64,000 bases of DNA, taken from NCBI GenBank assembly GCA_013391845.1, contig CP058414.1, forward strand, positions 2,900,501-2,964,500, given 5' to 3'. Shown here piece after piece: positions 44,890 to 55,878 of the stretch. The notes beneath the pieces were generated by a model that was given only the letters and a program-made list of their open reading frames with translations, did not search any database and was not told the DNA's origin. This DNA is from Pseudoalteromonas shioyasakiensis (GTDB taxonomy: Bacteria; Pseudomonadota; Gammaproteobacteria; Enterobacterales; Alteromonadaceae). Numbering within the stretch: position 1 is the stretch's first letter; each line of letters begins with the position of its first letter. The translations under genes and the position numbers were made by a program.

Positions 44890-46035
44890 ATGAGCAGTAA
44901 GTTAAAAAAAACACAACACTCTAAAATCGCTTTATTACTAACAGGTGGTGGCGCACGAGCGGCTTATCAAGTCGGTGTACTTAAAGCGATAACGCAAAGC
45001 ATGCCTCGAACAGCACCGCTGCCCTTTACTATTATTAATGGGACATCAGCTGGCGCAATTAATTCCGCAGCATTAGCTTGTTATGCATCTTGTGCGCACT
45101 TAGCATGTAAAAAACTTGAATGGGTTTGGAAGAACTTTTCTACTTCTCAAGTATATAAAAGTGACTTTTTAAGTGTGTTTTTGCATATCACTCGCAACAT
45201 GCTGACAAGCTTTCAATCTGAACATATAAACCACCCACCAGCGAGCTTATTAAACAATAAGCCACTTAGAAAACTACTGCACGAAATACTCGATTTATCG
45301 CGTATTGAACGAAACCTACATAAAAACTATTTAGATGCAGTTTCAATTACGGCTTCAAGTTATACCACTGGCGACTCTGTAGCGTTTTTTCAGTCACTGA
45401 CACAAAATCCTTGGCGCAGAGCAAAGCGTGAAGGCCAAGCAACCCGCATTAATGTTGAGCACTTAATGGCATCAAGTGCCATTCCTATGGTGTTCCCAAG
45501 TGTAAATGTTTATAACCACTATTTTGGTGACGGCTCTATTCACCAACTCTCGCCGCTTAGCCCGTCAATACATTTAGGTGCTGAGAAAATCTTTATTATT
45601 GGTGTTGATGAGCCAAAAGAGTTGCACCCACCGGGTTATCAACCCCATTACCCAGGTCTTTCTAATATTGCTGGTCACTTACTCGACAGTGTGTTCACAG
45701 ACACGCTACAGTCTGATTTAGAGCGCTTACAACGTATCAATCGCACTTTGAGCCTATTGCCTGCCCGCGACAAGCACCAGGAACTAAAACAAATCGAAAC
45801 ATGCGTCATCAATCCATCGCAAAACTTCAATGCGATTGCTGCTCAGTTTTATGATGATATGCCCATGGCAATCAAATTACTACTGCGCATGATAGGTGTG
45901 AAAAAGCGTTCTCAATCAAGTTTAACCAGCTACTTGCTCTTTGAGAAACGCTATACCCAAAAGCTAATTGAAATTGGCTACCAAGATGGTCTCAATAAAC
46001 TACCAGAAATTCGCAAATTCTTAGAGTTGGAGTAG
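44890..46035 (+). CDS. Patatin-like phospholipase
   Basis: A 381-residue Ser/Asp-dyad acyl hydrolase of the patatin family. The oxyanion loop GGGARAAYQVG, nucleophile Ser53 in GTSAG and the Asp of DGSI (about 214) are all present, so it should be active. It lacks a signal peptide, so it is probably a cytoplasmic lipase or phospholipase. The ATG at 44890 is chosen because the remainder of the frame to a TTG at 44848 is not family-like. Its stop abuts the stop of the convergent antiporter gene. Confidence 0.9.
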   Translation: MSSKLKKTQHSKIALLLTGGGARAAYQVGVLKAITQSMPRTAPLPFTIINGTSAGAINSAALACYASCAHLACKKLEWVWKNFSTSQVYKSDFLSVFLHITRNMLTSFQSEHINHPPASLLNNKPLRKLLHEILDLSRIERNLHKNYLDAVSITASSYTTGDSVAFFQSLTQNPWRRAKREGQATRINVEHLMASSAIPMVFPSVNVYNHYFGDGSIHQLSPLSPSIHLGAEKIFIIGVDEPKELHPPGYQPHYPGLSNIAGHLLDSVFTDTLQSDLERLQRINRTLSLLPARDKHQELKQIETCVINPSQNFNAIAAQFYDDMPMAIKLLLRMIGVKKRSQSSLTSYLLFEKRYTQKLIEIGYQDGLNKLPEIRKFLELE

Positions 46036-48009
46036 CTATTCCATACCATCGAGTAAAAAGCGCTCTACCCGCTCTACTCGCCGAGGTTTACCTTGGAGCA
46101 CTAAAATATCGCCCGCCAGTAAAATAGTTTGTGGTGAAGGAGCGTCAATTTCGCGGTCTTGTCGGCGCAGTGCTCTAACCGACACGCGGCGCTGCTCAAG
46201 CTTTAGCTCGCTAATTTTCTGATTTACCGCATAAGCATGCTCAGGCAACGCAATAACATGCAGATACTCAAGTCTGTCTGAGCTCGCCTCTTCACCATCA
46301 AGTTTATCACCAGTGAAAAAACCATGTAGAAACTTATAGCGATTACGCCTTTCTTTACTAACACGGCGAATAATTCGCGTCATCGGCACGCCAGACATAT
46401 AAAGCACATGTGACACCAACATTAAGCTTGCTTCCAGCGTCTCTGGCACAACTTCAGTAACACCAAGCTCTTTAAGGGTTTCAAGTTCTGTATCATCACG
46501 CATCCTTACAAGTATTTTAACATCAGGCGCAATTTGCTTAATGGCATCTACAACTATTTGAGTTTGCTCAAAATCTGTAAAAGTAATGATCACTAGTCTT
46601 GCACGCTCTACACCCGCTGATTTTAAAATATCTTTTTGATTTACATGGCCAAATATAACAGGCTCGCCAGCTGCTTTAGCTTCTTGCAGCAAGATAGGGT
46701 TACTTTCTACCGCTACATACTCAATAGCTTCAGGTTTTAAAAAACGAGCAACAGTTTGACCTACGCGAGAAAAGCCACAGATCACCACATGATTTTGATA
46801 CAAAGGACTGCTGGTCGCAGGCTGTTGCCAGTACTGACCTGTGTGGCTCAAAAGACCCAGTTTTTTAAGAATAAGGGGGGTTTTATCAATGAGGTAAGGC
46901 GTTAACGCCATTGAAAGCACGCCAACTGCAATTAAAAATGAGGCTTGCTCTGAGCTTATTAATAAATGCTGCGAAGCAAGCGCTATTAATACAAAACCGA
47001 ACTCCCCCATTTGCCAAAGCATTATACCTGCCGATACAGCATCTTGCTTACGTTCACCCATCACTTGAGCAGAAATCGCGAGCACTGCAATTTTAAACAG
47101 TAACAAGCCAATTAATACGGTGATGATCCAGTACCAGCTATTTAGCACGTAAAGCACATCTAACTGCATACCTACAGTAACAAAAAATAGCCCCATTAAA
47201 ATATCGCGAAAAGGCCTAATATCGGCTTCTAATTGGTGTCGATAATGACTTTCACCCAACATCATACCAGCTAAGAAAGCCCCTAACGCCATTGATAAGC
47301 CAAATAAGTAAGTTAGACCTGCGGCAAATAAGGCAACCAGTAAGGTCGTTAGCATAAATAGCTCATCGGTTCTTACTAGCGCTATTTCGCTAAACACTTT
47401 AGGTAAAATCCACTTACCTATACCAAACAACAAAATACACACCAAGGCACCTTTGGTGAGAGCAAAAGCAAGTGCGCCAACAATTTCTTCAGAGCCACTT
47501 TGAGCTAGTAAAGGATAAACAATGAGCAGAGGAACAACAGCAATATCTTGAAATAGCAACACCCCGATTGCCAGCTGACCGCGGCGCTGATTTAAATCTC
47601 CTGATTCTTTAAGCAACTTAACCACCACCGCCGTTGAAGACAGTGCCATCAAACTGGCAATAGTAAAACTATTTAAAAGGCTGTGCTCCAACAATAGTAA
47701 AACCAGCATAAACACAATACTGGTTACCACCACCTGCAAGGATCCAAGGCCAAATACAATGTTGCGCATCGCCATTAAACGCGGCAATGAAAACTCAAGC
47801 CCTAAACTAAACAATAAGAACACAATGCCTAGCTCAGCAACAAAATGCATTTCATGGCTTTGCGCCATCCAGCCTATACCATGACTACCCGCCAACAAGC
47901 CTGTAGCAAGATAAGCAAGAATAGGTGGTAAACCAATTCGTTTGAAGAACCAAACAAATAATACGGCAGCGACGAGCAAGCCAAACACTTGAATCAGCAC
48001 ATTTTGCAA
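46036..48009 (-). CDS. CPA2-type cation/proton antiporter with RCK domain (KefB/YbaL-like)
   Basis: A 657-residue transporter: about 12 membrane segments (residues 1-385; LARTDEL-type loops, FFVTVGMQLDVLYV, MLWQMGEFGFVLIALASQ), then a Rossmann TrkA_N domain (VVICGFSRVGQTVARFL) and a C-terminal TrkA_C domain (LEYLHVIALPEHAYAV, LLAGDILVLQG). It likely exchanges K+ (or Na+) for protons under nucleotide control. The dinucleotide motif GxSxxG is slightly non-standard but typical of the family. No KefF/KefG subunit gene is adjacent, so it resembles YbaL more than KefB/C. Confidence 0.9.
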   Translation of the reverse strand: MQNVLIQVFGLLVAAVLFVWFFKRIGLPPILAYLATGLLAGSHGIGWMAQSHEMHFVAELGIVFLLFSLGLEFSLPRLMAMRNIVFGLGSLQVVVTSIVFMLVLLLLEHSLLNSFTIASLMALSSTAVVVKLLKESGDLNQRRGQLAIGVLLFQDIAVVPLLIVYPLLAQSGSEEIVGALAFALTKGALVCILLFGIGKWILPKVFSEIALVRTDELFMLTTLLVALFAAGLTYLFGLSMALGAFLAGMMLGESHYRHQLEADIRPFRDILMGLFFVTVGMQLDVLYVLNSWYWIITVLIGLLLFKIAVLAISAQVMGERKQDAVSAGIMLWQMGEFGFVLIALASQHLLISSEQASFLIAVGVLSMALTPYLIDKTPLILKKLGLLSHTGQYWQQPATSSPLYQNHVVICGFSRVGQTVARFLKPEAIEYVAVESNPILLQEAKAAGEPVIFGHVNQKDILKSAGVERARLVIITFTDFEQTQIVVDAIKQIAPDVKILVRMRDDTELETLKELGVTEVVPETLEASLMLVSHVLYMSGVPMTRIIRRVSKERRNRYKFLHGFFTGDKLDGEEASSDRLEYLHVIALPEHAYAVNQKISELKLEQRRVSVRALRRQDREIDAPSPQTILLAGDILVLQGKPRRVERVERFLLDGME

Positions 48010-48148
48010 GCAATAAACTCCTTTCTACTTGATGATAAAGCTGTACCCTCCTTTAAATATAGCAACCATCTGTTTTTCAGCCAGTTTAAAAATGTGGCAC
48101 AAATCTCGCTAACTATGAGTATCTAAACACTCCGGGGGGAGAATTATC

Positions 48149-49045
48149 ATGGAAAATGTCCATATTTTGACGCAGCGGGTGTCTGCGCGAGGCGAGTTTC
48201 TGCCGTTTTCGGCAGAGCATTACCGAATAAATGAAACGAATAATCCACAAGACTTGGTCGCGAGGTTACAAACCACGTTATCAATCGAAGAAATTTTGAC
48301 TATTTTTGCCGAGCACGCAAAACAATTAATCAATTTATCTGGGTTACAGTTTCAATCTGCGCTCGGAGTGTCACAAAGTGCTGGAAGCGATACCAGTCAA
48401 ACACCCTACTCTTTTGATTTAGATATCGAAAGTGAACGATTAGGGCAATTAATTTACTTTAGCCAATTTCCTATGGGCAAGGCAATTGAAGCTAAACTAA
48501 AAATGCTTCATGCAGTCCTTGTTTATCCGTTACGTAACGCACTTATGTACACCCGCGTATTACGCTTGGCTACTAAAGATGCACTAACTGGCTTAAACAA
48601 CCGTAGTCAATTTAATGACAGCTTGGCACAAAAATTAGAGCGTTGCCGCCGACAACATCGTCCGTTTAGTTTAATGCTGCTTGATTTAGATAACTTTAAA
48701 CAAGTTAACGATACCTATGGTCATAAAATTGGCGACGATGTTTTACAAGAATTTGCTGAAGTTTTGCGTTGCAGCGTGCGTGGAACAGACTCAATTTTTC
48801 GCTTTGGCGGAGACGAATTCGCGTTATTAATTGATGACCCCGAATTTACAACCAATAAAGTGGTTGCAGAACGCATTATGAAACTAGTAGAAGATTCCAG
48901 CTTAATGAAAAAATATAGTGTTTCTTCTAGTATTGGTTATACACTCGCCAATAACCAAGACTGTGAAAATGAAGTATTCGCACGTGCTGATAAAGGCCTT
49001 TATAAGGCAAAAGCAGCAGGCAGAAATTGCGCACGAGCTTACTAA
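48149..49045 (+). CDS. GGDEF diguanylate cyclase
   Basis: A 298-residue soluble diguanylate cyclase that makes c-di-GMP from GTP. The N-terminal part (about 1-135) is an unassigned, GAF-like sensor region. The GGDEF domain begins at DALTGLNNR and has an intact active site, FGGDEF at residues 219-224. The RxxD inhibitory I-site (RGTD, 211-214) lies exactly five residues upstream, so product feedback is expected. A strong GGGGGGAG ribosome-binding sequence precedes the ATG. Confidence 0.95.
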   Translation: MENVHILTQRVSARGEFLPFSAEHYRINETNNPQDLVARLQTTLSIEEILTIFAEHAKQLINLSGLQFQSALGVSQSAGSDTSQTPYSFDLDIESERLGQLIYFSQFPMGKAIEAKLKMLHAVLVYPLRNALMYTRVLRLATKDALTGLNNRSQFNDSLAQKLERCRRQHRPFSLMLLDLDNFKQVNDTYGHKIGDDVLQEFAEVLRCSVRGTDSIFRFGGDEFALLIDDPEFTTNKVVAERIMKLVEDSSLMKKYSVSSSIGYTLANNQDCENEVFARADKGLYKAKAAGRNCARAY

Positions 49046-49051
49046 TCAAGT

Positions 49052-49084
49052 AAAAGCCTAGCATCCCCCGCTAGGCTTTTTTGT
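49052..49084. terminator. Intrinsic terminator, GGDEF/membrane protein genes
   Basis: An 11-base arm AAAAGCCTAGC pairs with GCTAGGCTTTT around a 7-base loop, followed by T. It also covers the end of the convergent gene. Confidence 0.85.
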
Positions 49085-49415
49085 TTATAAATTTATAACC
49101 AAGTAGTACTAACCAAAAACCAGCAAAGAAGCCAGTTAATAAGTAAAGCAAGGCAGCCATGTTGGTAAGGGGCGATACCATCACTAAAGCCAATGGCGTA
49201 AGCACGCCTAAAATAAAGAAAATACCGCCTTTACCTGACCAATAGCCTAGCAGCAATATTGAACAAACTATGCCGCCAGCTAGCGCATAAAAAAGTGTGT
49301 TTAAAGTCAGTTCTGTATAGGCAAAACCAGCAATAACAGCCACTAACACCGATAACACAAAGCCTAGTGGTGCTTTATTAACTAGCGATAAACCTACATG
49401 TGGTTGTTCACTCAT
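49071..49415 (-). CDS. Small four-helix inner membrane protein, unknown
   Basis: A 114-residue protein with about four hydrophobic segments (LGFVLSVLVAVIAGFAY, LNTLFYALAGGIVCSILLLGY, IFFILGVLTPLALVMV, ALLYLLTGFFAGFWLVLLGY). The ATG at 49415 has GGGAG upstream and lies eight bases inside the end of tilS, so it is translated together with it. The longer frame to 49547 merely overlaps tilS. I recognise no family. Confidence 0.65.
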   Translation of the reverse strand: MSEQPHVGLSLVNKAPLGFVLSVLVAVIAGFAYTELTLNTLFYALAGGIVCSILLLGYWSGKGGIFFILGVLTPLALVMVSPLTNMAALLYLLTGFFAGFWLVLLGYKFINKKA

Positions 49416-50718
49416 AGGGTGTCTCCCAGATAATTCCATCTTCAACACTGTGCTGCTCACTAACAAAGTAGCCAACAACTTGCACAAGTTGATCATTATA
49501 AAAAATAAGTGGTGTCTGCGCACGAAGCCAAGGGGCAACTTTGGCATCTTTAAACCAATGTTTTAAGGTATTTGAGCCAGGTTTATGCAAAGGCTTTATG
49601 CGCGCTTGTGGTTTATTAAACTCAACCCTTACTCGCTCATCTTTTTGAGGTTTCCTAACACCTTTGCCCGCTTTGACAATTAATTTGCGGCCATCTGTAA
49701 GTTCAACGCTTTGCAAAGCAATATCCATTGCCTGTGGTATTGCTTGCTCCGTCACAAAATACAAATATTGCTGATGACGACGAACATCGCCGCTTTGCAA
49801 ACAGATTTTTAACTGCGCATCGGCTTTTGCCGTTAAGCCTTGCTCGATAATTTGCTGCAGTTGATTTTCAGAAGGTAACTGATACGTAAACTGATTAAGC
49901 CACGCACGCACTAGGTTAGCTTGTCTGGGCTTACTAAAATCAGCAATTGCCGCACAACTTAAGCCTTTATACTTATTTTGACAGTTTGCAAGATCGTTTT
50001 GGGTATACTCATCAAGTAACGATTGCTGTTGCTGTAACAGTCGAATACTACGCGCTGCACTTTTTTCAAAGCCTTGAAAGCGTTCAGTTAAAGTAGGCAT
50101 TACCTGATGACGTAAAAAATTACGGTCAAAGCGTTCATCAACATTTGAGTCATCGGTGATGTGGGTAATGGCAAACTCATCGGCAAACTGCTCTATTTGC
50201 TCACGAGTAATATCTATCAGTGGCCTAAAGCAAACTCGCCCAGAAGCTAATAATCGCTTTTGTTGCATCGATGCCAAGCCCTGTAAGCCTGAGCCGCGTT
50301 TAAGCCGTAATAAGAAAGTTTCAAGTTGGTCATTTAAGTGCTGACCAAGCAGAATTACACTACCAACTAAACAGTGCTCATCGAGAGCTTGGTATCTTGC
50401 CTCTCGAGCTTGTGCTTCGAGTGAAGTACGCGAGCGTTCAATAATTTCAACCTGCAACGCTTTAAATGTCACACCTAGCTCTTCGCATAGCGATTTACAA
50501 AATACTTGCCACTCATAAGCATGTTCACTCAAACCATGATTAACATACACGGCTTCAAGTTCAAGTTCAGGATGCTGTTTTCGAGCTAAGCTCATTAGAT
50601 GTAATAACACGACAGAGTCAACACCACCTGATAAGGCGACACTAAAGTAGCGTTGCTGAGCGTTCAGCAAAGGCTGTAATTGTGCTAAAAAATGGTGATA
50701 TAAACCTGATGTTTGCAT
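49408..50718 (-). CDS. tilS: tRNA(Ile)-lysidine synthase
   Basis: TilS converts C34 of the AUA-decoding tRNA-Ile to lysidine with ATP and lysine, an essential step. The 436-residue protein opens with the PP-loop motif SVALSGGVDSVVLLH (SGGVDS, 30-35), then HLNDQLETFLLRLKRGSGL and the C-terminal domain (WFKDAKVAPWLRAQTPLIF, VQVVGYFVS). It follows accA on the same strand, as in E. coli, but a strong terminator stands between them, implying its own promoter in the 90-base gap. Confidence 0.96.
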   Translation of the reverse strand: MQTSGLYHHFLAQLQPLLNAQQRYFSVALSGGVDSVVLLHLMSLARKQHPELELEAVYVNHGLSEHAYEWQVFCKSLCEELGVTFKALQVEIIERSRTSLEAQAREARYQALDEHCLVGSVILLGQHLNDQLETFLLRLKRGSGLQGLASMQQKRLLASGRVCFRPLIDITREQIEQFADEFAITHITDDSNVDERFDRNFLRHQVMPTLTERFQGFEKSAARSIRLLQQQQSLLDEYTQNDLANCQNKYKGLSCAAIADFSKPRQANLVRAWLNQFTYQLPSENQLQQIIEQGLTAKADAQLKICLQSGDVRRHQQYLYFVTEQAIPQAMDIALQSVELTDGRKLIVKAGKGVRKPQKDERVRVEFNKPQARIKPLHKPGSNTLKHWFKDAKVAPWLRAQTPLIFYNDQLVQVVGYFVSEQHSVEDGIIWETPYE

Positions 50719-50765
50719 TAATAACCAATGAGTATATAAGCGCCTGAGTTATCGGCATTATAAAA

Positions 50766-50793
50766 CAAAAAAAGCCGCAAAAGCGGCTTTTTT
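50766..50793. terminator. Intrinsic terminator after accA
   Basis: The stem AAAGCCGC / GCGGCTTT with loop AAAA is flanked by A and T tracts. It ends the lpxB-rnhB-dnaE-accA operon before tilS. Confidence 0.9.
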
Positions 50794-50808
50794 CATTTAT
50801 TTGCTGTG

Positions 50809-51765
50809 TTAGCAATAACCAAACGACATTAAACGCTTGTAACGCTGATCAAGCATTTCATCAAGTGAAAGGCCTTGTAACTCAGCAAGATCACGCTTAA
50901 GTTGGTTTTTAAGGTTACGAGCCATGGCATCATAATTGCGATGTGCGCCACCTAGCGGCTCATCAATTACGTTGTTGATTAAATCAAGCTCTTTAACACG
51001 TGCAGCAGTTACACCCATTGCTTCTGCAGCTAATGGTGCCTTGTCTGCGCTTTTCCATAAGATTGATGCACAACCTTCTGGTGAAATAACTGAGTAAGTG
51101 CTGTATTGCAACATGTTAACGCGGTCACCCACACCAATTGCTAATGCACCACCAGAACCACCTTCACCGATCACAGTACAGATGGTTGGTACTTTTAATG
51201 CAGCCATTACTTTAAGGTTACGAGCAATAGCTTCACTTTGACCACGCTCTTCTGCACCAACACCTGGGTATGCACCTGGCGTGTCGATGAATGTCATGAT
51301 TGGCATTTTGAAACGCTCAGCCATTTCCATTAAGCGTAGTGCTTTACGGTAACCTTCTGGCTTTGGCATACCAAAGTTGCGTTTAATTTTTTCTGCAGTA
51401 TCACGACCTTTTTGTTGGCCAATAACCATCACTGGTTGACCATCAAAACGTGCAACACCGCCTAAAATAGCTGGGTCGTTAGCAAAAGTACGGTCGCCTG
51501 CTAGTTCGTCAAATTCCGTGAAAATACGCTCGATGTAATCACGAGTATAAGGACGCAACGGATGACGGGCTAACTGAGAAACCTGCCAAGCACCTAATTC
51601 AGAGAAAATTTTCTCTTTCATTTCAGCACTTTTCTCTTTTAATCGACTGACTTCCTCTTCTAATCCAAGGTCTAATTCGCCAGCGCGGCTTACATTTTGT
51701 AATTCTTCAATTTTTGCTTCTAATTCTGCAATTGGAAGCTCAAAATCAAGATAATTGAGGCTCAT
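50809..51765 (-). CDS. accA: Acetyl-CoA carboxylase carboxyltransferase subunit alpha
   Basis: AccA pairs with AccD to carboxylate acetyl-CoA to malonyl-CoA, the first step of fatty acid synthesis. At 318 residues (E. coli 319) it has [18 protein letters not shown] at the N-terminus, then [17 protein letters not shown] sequence, [52 protein letters not shown] and EGCASILWK. It follows dnaE by 16 bases in the conserved operon. Confidence 0.97.
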   Translation of the reverse strand: MSLNYLDFELPIAELEAKIEELQNVSRAGELDLGLEEEVSRLKEKSAEMKEKIFSELGAWQVSQLARHPLRPYTRDYIERIFTEFDELAGDRTFANDPAILGGVARFDGQPVMVIGQQKGRDTAEKIKRNFGMPKPEGYRKALRLMEMAERFKMPIMTFIDTPGAYPGVGAEERGQSEAIARNLKVMAALKVPTICTVIGEGGSGGALAIGVGDRVNMLQYSTYSVISPEGCASILWKSADKAPLAAEAMGVTAARVKELDLINNVIDEPLGGAHRNYDAMARNLKNQLKRDLAELQGLSLDEMLDQRYKRLMSFGYC

Positions 51766-51781
51766 GCTCTAAACTACCTAA

Positions 51782-54700
51782 TTAATTAAATTCTAGTTCT
51801 ACATCTTGCGCCGCCATAAGCGATAACTTGTGAATTAAGTCATCGCTCGGCGTAACACACCATTCGGTTCCTAAAGTAATCTCAGCCAACGCATCCGGAC
51901 GTTGATAGAATACTTTAATAGGACAAGTACCAAACTTATAAGGTTCCAGTACTTTTTGTAAATTATCGAAGAAGTTCGCCTCGATCTGCACCATATTTAA
52001 GGTCATTTTAATCGCTTTTATACGTTTTTCTCGCGCCTCAGCGATGGTGCATATGTCTCTAGCGGTCATTGTAATGCCACCGGAGAAGTTATCAAAGCTG
52101 ACCTGTCCTGATATTACCAAGATATTGTTTACTTGCAGCAAATCTTGGTACATTTCAAACTGTTCTGGGAATAAGCGTACATCAATACGGGCACTCTTGT
52201 CATCTAAAGTTACAAGACCCCAACGATTTCCCTTTTTGTTTATCAGGGTTCGGGCAGAAATCACTAAGCCTGCAGCTGTGGACTGCACATCGCGATTAGT
52301 TGGCTGTAAATCGACTAGTCTTCCCGTTGTATAGTGTTTTAACTCTTTACGATACTGATTAATTGGGTGGCCAGTTAAATACAGGCCTAAGGTTTCTTTC
52401 TCACCATCAAGCCACTCATTGTCGGTTAAATCGGTTGCTTTAATGAATGCTTGTTCAACTTCATCTGGCTCTGTCGCAAGTAAACCAAATAAATCTGCCT
52501 GCCCTAGTGACTCAGCCTTATGATGCTGATCGGCTGCTCGCATTGCATCTTTTAAACTAGCCAATAAGGTAGCACGACCAGGCTGTGTCTTATCTGGGCC
52601 AAGTTGATCGAGTGCTCCGGCATAAATAAGCTTTTCAACAACACGCTTATTTAAACGCTTTAAGTCAACACGGGCACAAAAATCAAATAAGTCTTTAAAC
52701 GGACCACCTTCGCTACGAGCTTCTAAAATAGCTTCAACAGGCGCCTCACCGACCCCTTTAATCGCACCGATACCGTAGACAATTTCACCTTGTAGATTAA
52801 CCGTAAACTTGTACTCACCGGCATTTACATCTGGTGGAAGCAAGGTCAGTTTCATGTTTTCACATTCATCTACCAAGGTAACAATTTTATCGGTGTTATC
52901 CATATCCGCCGACATTACCGCAGCCATAAACTCTGCTGGGTAGTGGGTTTTCATCCACAGTGTTTGGTACGATACTAAGGCATAAGCAGCTGAGTGAGAT
53001 TTGTTAAAACCATAACCTGCGAACTTCTCTACCAAGTCGAAGATTTTCATTGCAAGTTCGCCGTCAACTCCGTTATTAACAGCTCCTTCTTCGAAGGTTG
53101 AACGTTGCTTTGCCATCTCCTCTGGCTTTTTCTTACCCATCGCACGACGCAACATATCAGCGCCACCTAGCGTATAACCTGCTAGAACCTGCGCAATCTG
53201 CATTACTTGTTCTTGGTATAGAATGATACCGTAGGTTGGCTCTAATATTGGCTGCAGACTTTCATGTTGCCATTGAACATCTGGGTAGGATATTTCTTCT
53301 CGACCATGCTTACGGTCGATAAAGTTATCTACCATGCCTGATTGCAATGGACCTGGGCGGAATAGTGCTACCAGTGCGATCATATCTTCGAAACAGTCGG
53401 GTTTCAGACGGCGAATCAAATCTTTCATACCACGAGATTCTAGCTGGAATACCGCGGTGGTTTCGGCGCGTAGCAGTAACTCAATACTTGGCTTATCATC
53501 AAGAGGAATAGCGTTGATATCAACCGGCTCTTTCCCCTCTCGGGCTAAGCGCTCATTAGTCATATCAAGCGCCCACTGCAAGATAGTTAACGTTCTTAGA
53601 CCTAAGAAGTCGAACTTAACTAAGCCTGCCGTCTCAACATCGTTTTTATCAAATTGCGTTACTGGGAATTTACCTTCATCATCACAATAAAGGGCCGCAA
53701 AGTCAGTAATAGTAGTTGGAGATATTACAACACCACCAGCGTGTTTACCGGCATTACGTGTACACCCTTCAAGGATGCGACACATATCGATAAGTTCTTT
53801 TACCTCTTCATCACCGTCGTAGGCTTCTTGTAAACGTGGCTCAACATCAAAGGCTTTAGCTAAGGTCATACCCGGATCGCCCGGTACTAATTTCGAAATA
53901 CGATCAACAAAGCCGTAAGGGTGACCTAATACACGGCCTACGTCCCGAATAACTGCTTTTGCGGCCATGGTACCAAAAGTGATGATCTGAGATACCGCGT
54001 CACGACCATAAAGCGCCGCTACGTGATCGATTACCTCATCGCGTCGGTCCATACAGAAGTCGACATCAAAGTCGGGCATTGAGATACGCTCAGGGTTCAA
54101 GAAACGTTCGAATAGTAAGTCAAATTCTAACGGATCAAGGTCGGTAATCTTTAGTGCATAAGCAACCAACGAACCAGCACCAGAACCACGCCCTGGTCCT
54201 ACCGGAATATTGTTATCTTTACTCCACTGGATGAACTCCATTACGATCAAGAAGTAACCAGGGAACCCCATTTGGTTGATTACCTCGAGCTCTATTTTTA
54301 GACGCTCATCATACTCAACACGTTTTTCTTTACGCTCTTGCTCATCGGGGAATAAAAACTGTAAACGCTCTTCAAGACCATCTTCAGAAACCTTTACCAA
54401 GAAGTCGTCAATTTTCAGCGATCCAGTTGGATAATCTGGTAAGAAGTAAGTCCCTAGCTGCACGGTCACATTACAGCGCTTGGCAATTTCAACGGTGTTT
54501 TCTAACGCTTCTGGAATATCGCTAAATAGCTCAGCCATTTGCTCCGCTGTTTTAAGATATTGCTGCTCAGAAAAGCGTTTTGGTCTACGTTTATCTTCTA
54601 ATGTGTAACCGTCATGGATTGCAACTCGGATTTCGTGGGCTTCAAAGTTTTCTGGTTTTAAAAACACTACTTCGTTAGTTGCCACCACGGGTAACTGCTC

Positions 54701-55273
54701 TTTTGCGGCAAGCTCAACAGCTAGGTGTAAATAGTCTTCTTCTAAAGCACGCTCAGTACGAATAAGCTCAATGTAATAATGATCGCTAAAATGCTGCTTA
54801 TAAAAGCTAACTACCGATTCAATGAGCCCAGGGTTACCTTTTAATAGGGCTTTACCTAAGTCACCATCTTTCGCACCAGATAATAAGATTAGGCCATTTT
54901 TGTGCTCCACCAGCCATTCACGGTCAACCACAGGGCGATGAAATAAATGTCCGCGCTGATATGCTTTAGAGATCAATAAAGTAAGGTTTTTATAGCCTTC
55001 GTTATCTTTCGCTAAGATGGTAATACGACTAGGTTCGTCTTCAAATTCAGGGCTTCTTAACCAAAAATCAGCGCCGACAATTGGCTTAATACCGGCACCA
55101 TGGGCAGCACCATAAAAACGCACCAAACCACATAAGTTCATCTGATCGGTAATAGCCAATGCAGGCATTTGCAGCTCTTCTGCTTTAGCTACAATCGGCT
55201 TAGTTTTAGCTAGACCATCCACCATTGAGAAATCTGAGTGAACACGTAAGTGAACAAATTGCGGCGCTGGCAT
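51782..55273 (-). CDS. dnaE: DNA polymerase III subunit alpha
   Basis: Catalytic subunit of the replicative polymerase (1163 residues; E. coli 1160). It starts with a PHP domain ([20 protein letters not shown]). The C-family polymerase palm has [16 protein letters not shown] and the catalytic aspartates in [16 protein letters not shown], and the finger region has [16 protein letters not shown]. An HhH motif ([10 protein letters not shown]) and OB fold follow. The ATG overlaps the rnhB stop by one base. Confidence 0.98.
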   Translation of the reverse strand: MPAPQFVHLRVHSDFSMVDGLAKTKPIVAKAEELQMPALAITDQMNLCGLVRFYGAAHGAGIKPIVGADFWLRSPEFEDEPSRITILAKDNEGYKNLTLLISKAYQRGHLFHRPVVDREWLVEHKNGLILLSGAKDGDLGKALLKGNPGLIESVVSFYKQHFSDHYYIELIRTERALEEDYLHLAVELAAKEQLPVVATNEVVFLKPENFEAHEIRVAIHDGYTLEDKRRPKRFSEQQYLKTAEQMAELFSDIPEALENTVEIAKRCNVTVQLGTYFLPDYPTGSLKIDDFLVKVSEDGLEERLQFLFPDEQERKEKRVEYDERLKIELEVINQMGFPGYFLIVMEFIQWSKDNNIPVGPGRGSGAGSLVAYALKITDLDPLEFDLLFERFLNPERISMPDFDVDFCMDRRDEVIDHVAALYGRDAVSQIITFGTMAAKAVIRDVGRVLGHPYGFVDRISKLVPGDPGMTLAKAFDVEPRLQEAYDGDEEVKELIDMCRILEGCTRNAGKHAGGVVISPTTITDFAALYCDDEGKFPVTQFDKNDVETAGLVKFDFLGLRTLTILQWALDMTNERLAREGKEPVDINAIPLDDKPSIELLLRAETTAVFQLESRGMKDLIRRLKPDCFEDMIALVALFRPGPLQSGMVDNFIDRKHGREEISYPDVQWQHESLQPILEPTYGIILYQEQVMQIAQVLAGYTLGGADMLRRAMGKKKPEEMAKQRSTFEEGAVNNGVDGELAMKIFDLVEKFAGYGFNKSHSAAYALVSYQTLWMKTHYPAEFMAAVMSADMDNTDKIVTLVDECENMKLTLLPPDVNAGEYKFTVNLQGEIVYGIGAIKGVGEAPVEAILEARSEGGPFKDLFDFCARVDLKRLNKRVVEKLIYAGALDQLGPDKTQPGRATLLASLKDAMRAADQHHKAESLGQADLFGLLATEPDEVEQAFIKATDLTDNEWLDGEKETLGLYLTGHPINQYRKELKHYTTGRLVDLQPTNRDVQSTAAGLVISARTLINKKGNRWGLVTLDDKSARIDVRLFPEQFEMYQDLLQVNNILVISGQVSFDNFSGGITMTARDICTIAEAREKRIKAIKMTLNMVQIEANFFDNLQKVLEPYKFGTCPIKVFYQRPDALAEITLGTEWCVTPSDDLIHKLSLMAAQDVELEFN

Positions 55274-55878
55274 TACAGTTGCTCTCCTTTTAACGCCAAA
55301 ATGCGCTGAACAGGTTTAAAGCTTTTACGATGTTCTGCAATTGCACCGTATTGTTCGAGTGCCGCAAAGTGCGCTTTAGTCGGATAGCCTTTGTGGCCTG
55401 CAAAGCCATAATCAGGATAACGCTTATCAAGCTCAATCATTTCATCATCACGGGCAACTTTAGCTAAAATAGAAGCAGCTGAAATCTCTTCGACCAAGCT
55501 ATCGCCTTTTACTACCGCCTGTGCTGGAACAGTCAGTTGGCTTGGCACACGGTTGCCATCAATAAAAACAAACTCAGGTTTAACACTTAAGCCTTCAACT
55601 GCGCGACTCATTGCTAGCATAGTGGCGTGCAATATATTTAATTCGTCAATTTCACTTGGGCTACAGCGACCAATGGCATAACACAGCGCTTTTTCTTTTA
55701 TTTCTGCAGCCAATAATTGACGTTTTTTGTCTGATAACTTTTTAGAATCGGTTAAACCTGCAATAGGCTTATTTGGGTCGAGTATCACCGCAGCGGTAAC
55801 AACATCACCGACCAATGGACCACGGCCAACTTCATCTACACCAGCAATATAATTAACATTCGGTCGTTCAATTTGCAT
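55273..55878 (-). CDS. rnhB: Ribonuclease HII
   Basis: RNase HII (201 residues) removes ribonucleotides and RNA primers from DNA. The DEDD-type active site is visible: [20 protein letters not shown] (Asp-Glu), [20 protein letters not shown] (Asp) and KVARDDEM (Asp). It overlaps lpxB by 11 bases upstream and dnaE by one base downstream, so the three are translationally coupled. Confidence 0.97.
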   Translation of the reverse strand: MQIERPNVNYIAGVDEVGRGPLVGDVVTAAVILDPNKPIAGLTDSKKLSDKKRQLLAAEIKEKALCYAIGRCSPSEIDELNILHATMLAMSRAVEGLSVKPEFVFIDGNRVPSQLTVPAQAVVKGDSLVEEISAASILAKVARDDEMIELDKRYPDYGFAGHKGYPTKAHFAALEQYGAIAEHRKSFKPVQRILALKGEQL